A DNA stretch of 38,873 bases, from the NCBI GenBank assembly GCA_011523305.1, contig WTHB01000175.1, positions 1 through 38,873 of the forward strand. The letters run 5' to 3'. The stretch comes from Planctomycetaceae bacterium (GTDB lineage Bacteria; Planctomycetota; Planctomycetia; Pirellulales; UBA1268). Shown piece by piece: positions 33,696 through 38,873 of the stretch. Position 1 is the stretch's first letter. Every line of letters starts with the position of its first letter. Below the pieces are notes generated by a model. The model saw nothing but the letters and a program-made list of their open reading frames with translations, searched no databases and was not told where the DNA came from. A program made the translations under genes and the position numbers.

Positions 33696-35240
33696 TCAGT
33701 CAGCGCCGGCCAGGGCCGGTGCTGGGGTTTTCGTGCCCTGCCGCTGCCGCTTGAACTCGGCAATCGCCGCTTCAAGGAGACGCTCTGTCTCGTCGTCGAG
33801 TGCCTTGGTCTCCTCGAGTCGGCTCCGGAGTTCCTTGGCCTGCTCGCGGACGAAGGTCAGGAAGCCGGCCTCCCAGTCCGCAACCTCGTCCCGCTTGACA
33901 TCATCAAGATGGCCACGGGTGCCCGCGTAAATGCTGAGCACCTGATCGACCACATCGAGTGGTTGGTACTGCCCCTGCTTGAGCAATTCAACCATTCGGT
34001 AACCGCGGTCAAGCCGCGACTGGGTGGCGGCATCGAGATCGGTGCCGAGTTGAGCAAAGGCCTCGAGTTCGCGGAAGGATGCGAGGTCGAGCCGGAGGCC
34101 ACCAGAGACCTTTTTCATCGCCTTGGTTTGGGCGGCACCACCGACGCGGGAGACGGAGATACCGACATTCATCGCAGGCCGCTGGCCGGCGAAAAAGAGG
34201 TCAGGCTGCAGGTAGATCTGGCCATCGGTAATCGAAATGACGTTCGTCGGAATGTAGGCTGACACTTCACCTTCGAGCGTCTCAATGATCGGTAGCGATG
34301 TCAGCGACCCGCCGCCGTGTTCGTCGGACAACTTCGCCGACCGCTCCAAGAGCCGGCTGTGGGCATAGAACACGTCACCAGGGAACGCCTCGCGTCCAGG
34401 TGGGCGACGCATCAACAAGGAGAGTTGCCGGTAGGCCGTGGCCTGCTTGGAAAGATCGTCATAGACGATCAGGGCGTGCTGGCCGTTGTACATGAAGTGC
34501 TCGGCCATCGCGGTGCCCGAATAGGGAGCGATGTATTGCAGCGGAGCAGCCGCCGAGGCACCTGCCACGATCACGGTGGTGTAATCCATTGCACCGTGCT
34601 GGCGAAGGACGTCGATCGCGACGGCCACGGACGAGTCCTTCTGGCCAACCGCCACATAGAAACACTTCACGCCGGTGTGCTTCTGGTTGAGGATCGCATC
34701 GATACCGATCGCCGTCTTGCCGGTTTTTCGGTCGCCAATGATGAGTTCTCGCTGACCGCGGCCGATCGGTGTCATCGCGTCAATGGCCTTGATGCCCGTC
34801 TGCAGCGGCTCACGAACTGGCTGCCGGTCTGCTACGCCGGGAGCGAGGGTTTCAACCGGACGCTGCAGATCAGTGGCAATGGGCCCCTTGCCGTCGAGCG
34901 GATTGCCCAACGGGTCGAGCACGCGGCCGATGACAGCATCACCGACGGGCACGCTGAGCAACTTCCCAGTGCTGCGAACCTCATCCCCCTCGTTCACCTT
35001 GAGGTAATCACCAAGGATGATGACACCCACCGAATTCTCTTCGAGGTTGAAGGCCAGGCCAGTGACTCCGCCGGGAAATTCGACCATCTCCCCAGCCATG
35101 ACGCCGGACAGGCCCCAGACTCGGGCAATGCCATCACCTACCTCAAGCACCTGCCCGACCTCGCGGACATCAATGCCTGACTGGTAACGGTCGATTTCCT
35201 CACGCAGTACCGAGGCGATCTCGTCGGTGTTGAATTTCAT
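33696..35240 (-). CDS. atpA: ATP synthase F1 alpha subunit
   Basis: A 514-residue non-catalytic nucleotide-binding subunit. The P-loop GDRKTGKT is at 169-176, exactly as in E. coli. Other motifs are [14 protein letters not shown] near the N-terminus, [29 protein letters not shown] and the arginine-finger strand [20 protein letters not shown] 35240 lies inside the 3' end of atpH, overlapping by 41 nt in another frame, so translation is probably coupled. Confidence 0.98.
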   Translation of the reverse strand: MKFNTDEIASVLREEIDRYQSGIDVREVGQVLEVGDGIARVWGLSGVMAGEMVEFPGGVTGLAFNLEENSVGVIILGDYLKVNEGDEVRSTGKLLSVPVGDAVIGRVLDPLGNPLDGKGPIATDLQRPVETLAPGVADRQPVREPLQTGIKAIDAMTPIGRGQRELIIGDRKTGKTAIGIDAILNQKHTGVKCFYVAVGQKDSSVAVAIDVLRQHGAMDYTTVIVAGASAAAPLQYIAPYSGTAMAEHFMYNGQHALIVYDDLSKQATAYRQLSLLMRRPPGREAFPGDVFYAHSRLLERSAKLSDEHGGGSLTSLPIIETLEGEVSAYIPTNVISITDGQIYLQPDLFFAGQRPAMNVGISVSRVGGAAQTKAMKKVSGGLRLDLASFRELEAFAQLGTDLDAATQSRLDRGYRMVELLKQGQYQPLDVVDQVLSIYAGTRGHLDDVKRDEVADWEAGFLTFVREQAKELRSRLEETKALDDETERLLEAAIAEFKRQRQGTKTPAPALAGAD

Positions 35241-35838
35241 GGATACTCCTCTGCTTCAGCCGCTCCGCGAGCGAAACCAGGCTCGTGGCAACGGAATGGT
35301 CGTAGACGGTGTCCTCAACCCGCACGACGAGGCCGCCGAGCAGGTCAGGATTGACGGCGAACGTGGCCGCCAAGGGCATGCCAAGCGACTGCTCGATGGA
35401 CCGGAGCAGGTCGGCTTGCGTGCTGGGTTCGATGGGGGATGCGGTGGTGAGGACGGCCTGATGGCGGCCATCGCGACGATCGACCTCGCGCCGGACGGCC
35501 GCGACGATCTCGGGAAGGATGCTGAGTCGGTCATGCTGAGCGAGCACGAGCAAGACGTTTAAGGTTGTGGTTGACACCTTGCCGGCCAGGGTCGAGTTGA
35601 CGATCGACGCCTTGTCGGCCACCGAGACGCGGGGTGACTCCAGCACGGCAATCAAGTTGTCCACCCGCGGGAGCACCTCAGTGACCAACTGCGTCAACTC
35701 TTCAATAACATCCTCCCGGCACTGCTGCCGGTCGGAAGCTTCGACAATGGCCTGAGCATAGACTTTGGCCAACCGGGCCGCGCCGATATCTCGGGGGGCG
35801 GAGACTGCCGATTGCGGATTCACGTGCGTGGTGCTCAT
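35200..35838 (-). CDS. atpH: ATP synthase delta subunit (OSCP)
   Basis: A 212-residue peripheral-stalk subunit linking the b dimer to the top of F1. The N-terminal helical bundle starts at [15 protein letters not shown], and the C-terminal segment [29 protein letters not shown] is the family signature. A polar extension of about 18 residues precedes the bundle, making it longer than the usual 175-180. It starts 26 nt after atpF and overlaps atpA by 41 nt. Confidence 0.95.
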   Translation of the reverse strand: MSTTHVNPQSAVSAPRDIGAARLAKVYAQAIVEASDRQQCREDVIEELTQLVTEVLPRVDNLIAVLESPRVSVADKASIVNSTLAGKVSTTTLNVLLVLAQHDRLSILPEIVAAVRREVDRRDGRHQAVLTTASPIEPSTQADLLRSIEQSLGMPLAATFAVNPDLLGGLVVRVEDTVYDHSVATSLVSLAERLKQRSIHEIQHRRDRLGTA

Positions 35839-35864
35839 GCAGATTCGATGACCGGTTGGTGGGA

Positions 35865-36620
35865 TCAGTTCACGCTGGGGGATGAGGAGAGACCGGCAAC
35901 AGACTCACGGACGAGTCGAGCCTGATCGTCGGCGGAGATCTTCTCCCGCAGAAACTTCTCGGCCACGCCAACCGCCAAGTCGCCAGCCTTTTCTGCCAGT
36001 TGTGCCAAGGCGTCGTCACGGGCCATGCCAATTTCCTGGCGGGCACGCTCTTTTTCGTCTTCAGCAGCCTGGCGGGCCTCGGCAACAATTGTCTGCCGCA
36101 TGCTGTCAGCGTCGCGGCGGGCCTCATCAAGCATCGACTTGACTTCTTCCGAAGCCTCGGCGAGTCGCCTTTCATACGAGGCGAGCAGTTTCTTGGCATC
36201 CTCATTGGAGGCCTGGGTGGCTGCGATCATGTCGGCGATCCCCTGCTCCCGCTTCTCCAGTCCCTGCATGATCGGCTTCCAGGCAATTGCCGTCAGCAGC
36301 AGCATGAGAAGCAGAAACACCGCAAAAGACCAGATCGCCAAATCGCTGCGAAACTCGGCCGGGCTTTCGAACGTCTCCCGAGAGACACCGGCCGGCGGGT
36401 TGGCGCCGATTTCGGAGTGCCCACCATGGTCGCCATGTCCGTCGTGCTCAGCGTGGGCGGCGGCGTGACTGCGATGTTCGTCTGCATGACCATCATCGGC
36501 CGCTTGGAGAGAGCTACCGCAAACCAGTGCACATGCAGCGGCCAGGCATGCGAGCGAGCAAAGACGCCGCACCATGTTGGGGGCGTCGACATAGGAGGGA
36601 GCACTGGGCAGTGCGGTCAT
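35865..36620 (-). CDS. atpF: ATP synthase F0 b subunit with signal peptide and His-rich extension
   Basis: A roughly 251-residue stator subunit. Residues 1-41 look like a signal peptide (MVRRLCSLACLAAACALVC, cleavage near LQA-A). Residues 45-68 carry eight histidines in a Gly/Asp/Ala-rich stretch, predicted extracytoplasmic. The transmembrane helix (about 94-114, DLAIWSFAVFLLLMLLLTAIAW) and the long amphipathic coiled coil (KREQGIADMIAATQ onward to the C-terminus) are typical. Usual b subunits are 156-180 residues without the first 80. ATG 36620 has AGGA about 9 nt upstream; an upstream in-frame ATG would add 61 residues with no family support. Confidence 0.9.
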   Translation of the reverse strand: MTALPSAPSYVDAPNMVRRLCSLACLAAACALVCGSSLQAADDGHADEHRSHAAAHAEHDGHGDHGGHSEIGANPPAGVSRETFESPAEFRSDLAIWSFAVFLLLMLLLTAIAWKPIMQGLEKREQGIADMIAATQASNEDAKKLLASYERRLAEASEEVKSMLDEARRDADSMRQTIVAEARQAAEDEKERARQEIGMARDDALAQLAEKAGDLAVGVAEKFLREKISADDQARLVRESVAGLSSSPSVN

Positions 36621-36870
36621 GATGGATTTCCTGTCGAGGGTGATCGCTTCTGCGATGTTGCCAGCGTTGGAACTACGGGCCAAAGTCAACGGCAACTGCT
36701 GCCGGGCAGCAGCGACGAGTAAGGGCCTGCGCCCGTCGCTGCCACCCGACACATCGGGGGCTGGTCGGAACCTGAGGACCACATCCGCCTGAAAGGTGGC
36801 CACCGGTGTGGCGGCTCGTCCCAGGGGAGACGGTTCGCAGCATTCCTGCCCAGCGTCCCGCTGGATTGCC
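36621..36870 (-). other. atpE-atpF spacer
   Basis: A 250-nt gap inside the operon with no gene seen. On the coding strand it includes the stem CTGCTG-CCCGG-CAGCAG (complement of about 36700-36716) and a short CCGA-TGTG-TCGG stem. Such stems after atpE could set the relative amount of c-subunit message, by inference. Confidence 0.3.
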
Positions 36871-37191
36871 TTACTTTGTCGAGCAGATAAACAATGCGTA
36901 GAAGGTGAAACCTTCGATCAGGGCTGCCGCGATGATCATGGCAGTTTGGATGCTGCCGGATACTTCCGGCTGGCGAGCCATGCTCTCGTAGGCCGAAGCG
37001 GCCAATTTGCTGATGCCCAATGCGGCACCAATCACGACGAGGCCGACCCCGAAGGCCGCTGATAGATCAATGAGTGCGGCACTGCCACCAGAAGCTTCTT
37101 GGGCACTGGCGACATTTGCACAAACCAGCGTAAGCAGAACAGCGGCGAACATGCTGGCCGAGCGGGCCGAGAAAAACGAGCGAAGTGTCAC
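36871..37191 (-). CDS. atpE: ATP synthase F0 c subunit with signal peptide
   Basis: A 106-residue rotor-ring subunit. Residues 1-30 resemble a cleavable signal peptide (cleavage after ASA). The two membrane helices are at about 44-67 and 82-104, joined by the loop MARQPE (RQP 73-75). The ion-binding carboxylate is E93 in AAALIEGFTFYALF. The sodium signature is missing: the Gln position in helix 1 is Ile, and Gly follows the Glu rather than Ser. A proton ring is therefore inferred. The start GTG 37191 has a strong AAGGAG (37206-37201 on the minus strand) with 9-nt spacing, preceded by a perfect hairpin. Confidence 0.95.
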   Translation of the reverse strand: MTLRSFFSARSASMFAAVLLTLVCANVASAQEASGGSAALIDLSAAFGVGLVVIGAALGISKLAASAYESMARQPEVSGSIQTAMIIAAALIEGFTFYALFICSTK

Positions 37192-37217
37192 GGGGTCAAA
37201 CTCCTTGCAAACGTGAA

Positions 37218-37238
37218 TTCGGGAACCATATTCCCGAA
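37218..37238 (-). promoter_or_regulatory. Perfect hairpin ahead of the atpE ribosome binding site
   Basis: TTCGGGAA-TATGG-TTCCCGAA on the coding strand: an 8-bp perfect stem and 5-nt loop, ending 11 nt before the AAGGAG of atpE. The gap to atpB (182 nt) is AT-richer than its surroundings. A role in 5'-end protection or translation enhancement of atpE, needed in many copies, is plausible but inferred. Confidence 0.45.
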
Positions 37239-37373
37239 CGGGGTGAAACGAGATCGGTGGCGGACAGCAGTTCGGTCACAGAGGCCAAAAAGATGTTCGC
37301 GAGAGTCCATGTTCTATGCAAAATTGCGAGATTTTGAAGACCAGACGGGTATTTTTTTGATTGGTTCCGATCA

Positions 37374-38366
37374 TTAGTGGTGGTGAACGGCAGCACCAAT
37401 GAACAAGGCCGACAAAAACGTGAAAATGTAGGCCTGCAGGAAGGCAACGAATAGTTCCAGCACACTGAAAAGCGTGGCACTGACAACGCTGATGCCGGTG
37501 ACCGTCGCCCACATGCCGGTCGAGGCGGAAGCGGCCCCTGCGATCAGGCCCATGATGCCGAGAAGCACGAGGTGGCCAGCCACCATGTTGGCCAGCAGTC
37601 GCACGGCGAGAATCAGGTGTTTGATGCACAGCCCAAGCATTTCGATCAGGAAAAGACCGAACGAAATGATGATTTTGAGCGGCAGCAGGTAGGTCGGCAT
37701 GTCAATCGGCGGAACCTGATTGAGGAAAAAGCCCAAAAAGCCGAACTGCTTCATGCCCGAGAGCATGCCGGTCACAAAGGTGGCACCAGCCAAGGCGAGC
37801 GTGACAGAGAACGAGGCGGTTGGCGATCCGGCCCACGGCACCATGCCGAGAAGGTTGCAGCCAAGCACAAAGAAGAACAGCGTCCAGAGCATCGGGACGA
37901 AACTGTCTCCGCGGTGGGCCGGACCGGCATGATGCCCGTCGTCATGGCCATGGCCGGGCGGGTCATCGATCGCCGGCCGGGCAATCTGGTCGCGGATGAA
38001 CACCAAGATCGCTTCAAACAGATTGGCAAACTTCCCTCGGGGCCGGTCGCCGGTACTGAGTTGCTTGGCGAGCCGGGAAAAGAGCACAAGCATTACTGCG
38101 GCAACGACCACTTCCAGAATCATGTACTTCGAAATGGCCAAGCCAGACTTCGGAGCGTAGAGACTGTCGATTTCCCCGAACGGTTGCGGGATGAGCACCT
38201 TCCCATCCATTGCTCGGTTGAACTCAGCGACATCGGTCACCTCTGGGTGTCCGTTGCGCAAAAACGCGGGAACCTCGCTGAGAGACTTCCAGTCATACCG
38301 CCAGAGCCCCTTCGGAACTTCGAAGAAGTAGGCGTCTTTGAGGTGGTAGATCGGGTTGGCAGACAT
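37374..38366 (-). CDS. atpB: ATP synthase F0 a subunit
   Basis: A 330-residue channel subunit. The essential stator Arg is R256 in LILAVRLLANMVAGH. Five or six membrane helices are visible (about 78-99, 158-178, 186-206, 228-250, 256-280, 290-325). A His-rich loop with five histidines (139, 141, 145, 146, 151) lies between helix 1 and helix 2, and the protein ends in HHH. The N-terminal 75 residues (HLKDAYFFEVPKGLW) form a long extracytoplasmic part. ATG 38366 is preferred; a GTG at 38402 overlapping the upstream stop would add 12 residues. Confidence 0.95.
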   Translation of the reverse strand: MSANPIYHLKDAYFFEVPKGLWRYDWKSLSEVPAFLRNGHPEVTDVAEFNRAMDGKVLIPQPFGEIDSLYAPKSGLAISKYMILEVVVAAVMLVLFSRLAKQLSTGDRPRGKFANLFEAILVFIRDQIARPAIDDPPGHGHDDGHHAGPAHRGDSFVPMLWTLFFFVLGCNLLGMVPWAGSPTASFSVTLALAGATFVTGMLSGMKQFGFLGFFLNQVPPIDMPTYLLPLKIIISFGLFLIEMLGLCIKHLILAVRLLANMVAGHLVLLGIMGLIAGAASASTGMWATVTGISVVSATLFSVLELFVAFLQAYIFTFLSALFIGAAVHHH

Positions 38367-38398
38367 CTGGCAAATGAATCCGGAAAAGCGGGAGCGTG

Positions 38399-38872
38399 TC
38401 ACAAACGCGGGGTCGCGTCAACCGGCACACCAGCAGATTCGGAAACCGGTCGGTGTGAACGGCTACTCGTGTGCAGAAGGATATCAACCAGCAGCAGACT
38501 GAGGTAGGAGGCAACGATTGTTTCGGCAATAAAATTTCGCAGCGGTTGTTCAAGGTGGCCCCCACCCCCTTCCAGTTGGAGCCAGCCGAGAGCGGCAAGC
38601 GGGACGGCGAGCCGTAACAGACTTGCTGCCAGCCCCCCGGCCACGGCGAGCGCCGGCCGGCTGGCAGCCTGTCGGCTGACGCTGCAGGTCAGCAGCCAGC
38701 CAAGGCTGGCTGCGGCGAGCGTGATCCCACTCACGGCCGCGACCGTTTTCGCGCGGAGGCTCTCGTCGATTTCCGGCAGCGTGCGGGTGTACAAAACCGC
38801 GGCCACCACCGCCTGCGTTGCCACCAACGCAAGGAGGCCGAGCCAAAGCGGTTTGGGAGGGGGGGCTGGAGG
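38399..38872 (-). CDS. AtpI-like small membrane protein, 5' end outside the window
   Basis: Open from the right edge to the TGA at 38399, about 157 residues visible. It begins with PPAPPPKPLWLGLLALVATQAVVAAVL, the first membrane helix, with three more hydrophobic segments (GITLAAASLGWLLTC, VAGGLAASLLRLAVPLAALGWL and AETIVASYLSLLLVDILL). It occupies the AtpI position ahead of atpB and has a similar size and helix number, but I cannot confirm family membership from sequence alone. AtpI assists c-ring assembly or Mg2+ handling in other bacteria. The true start lies beyond the window. Confidence 0.6.
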   Translation of the reverse strand, partial: PPAPPPKPLWLGLLALVATQAVVAAVLYTRTLPEIDESLRAKTVAAVSGITLAAASLGWLLTCSVSRQAASRPALAVAGGLAASLLRLAVPLAALGWLQLEGGGGHLEQPLRNFIAETIVASYLSLLLVDILLHTSSRSHRPVSESAGVPVDATPRL

Positions 38873-38873
38873 G

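Noticed and set aside
34317-35180. 287-codon plus-strand frame opposite atpA
   Set aside because: Shadow of the highly conserved alpha subunit.
36871-37191. Sodium-translocating ATP synthase
   Set aside because: The c subunit lacks the Gln of helix 1 and the Glu-Ser pair of helix 2 that mark Na+ rings.

Overview
The window looks like a piece of a GC-rich planctomycete chromosome. No rRNA, tRNA, CRISPR array or insertion sequence was seen. The planctomycete assignment is an inference from gene content and style: a Tat-exported Gfo/Idh/MocA oxidoreductase beside a DoxX-type membrane protein, a eukaryotic-like Ser/Thr kinase, a plant-like AroD-AroE fusion, many genes with weak or no Shine-Dalgarno sequence, and an F-type ATP synthase whose b and c subunits carry N-terminal signal-peptide-like extensions.

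Left part (1-5.5 kb): the 5' end of a Ser/Thr kinase (minus strand, cut by the edge), a D-2-hydroxyacid dehydrogenase (minus), a DoxX-like membrane protein followed by a Tat-exported oxidoreductase (plus), and a secreted protein with a caspase-like (clan CD) His-Gly / Asp-Cys signature (minus). Next (5.6-11.7 kb) is an imuA-imuB-dnaE2 mutasome cassette for DNA-damage-induced mutagenesis. A near-perfect 22-bp palindrome, probably the LexA/SOS operator, overlaps its promoter. The dnaE2 gene has an in-frame TGA where the family has a conserved Arg codon in the OB-fold, and 86 further codons of clear OB-fold sequence follow in the same frame. This is the most unusual single observation in the window.

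Middle part (11.8-30.7 kb), nearly all plus strand, is core metabolism and housekeeping: purC, aroC, a membrane-anchored unknown, a three-His-box acyl-CoA desaturase, rpsO-pnp, a soluble histidine kinase with an NtrC-type sigma-54 activator, mutL, an aroDE-aroK-prepilin peptidase run with 4-bp start/stop overlaps, an OmpA-like lipoprotein, hisH-hisA and a serine acetyltransferase. Three shikimate-pathway steps plus chorismate synthase lie within this segment. Several intergenic gaps hold strong inverted repeats, upstream of hisH, cysE, aroDE and rpsO and after pnp.

Right part (30.8-38.9 kb), minus strand: the complete ATP synthase operon in the order (AtpI-like)-atpB-atpE-atpF-atpH-atpA-atpG-atpD-atpC. 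Its oddities are histidine-rich stretches in both the a and b subunits and a perfect 8-bp hairpin just ahead of the atpE ribosome binding site. The c-subunit residues point to a proton-type rather than sodium-type ring. The first gene of the operon runs off the right edge.

I found no clearly novel multi-gene system. The best candidates for follow-up are the interrupted dnaE2 in an SOS mutasome, the secreted caspase-like protein, and the His-rich ATP synthase stator and a subunit.
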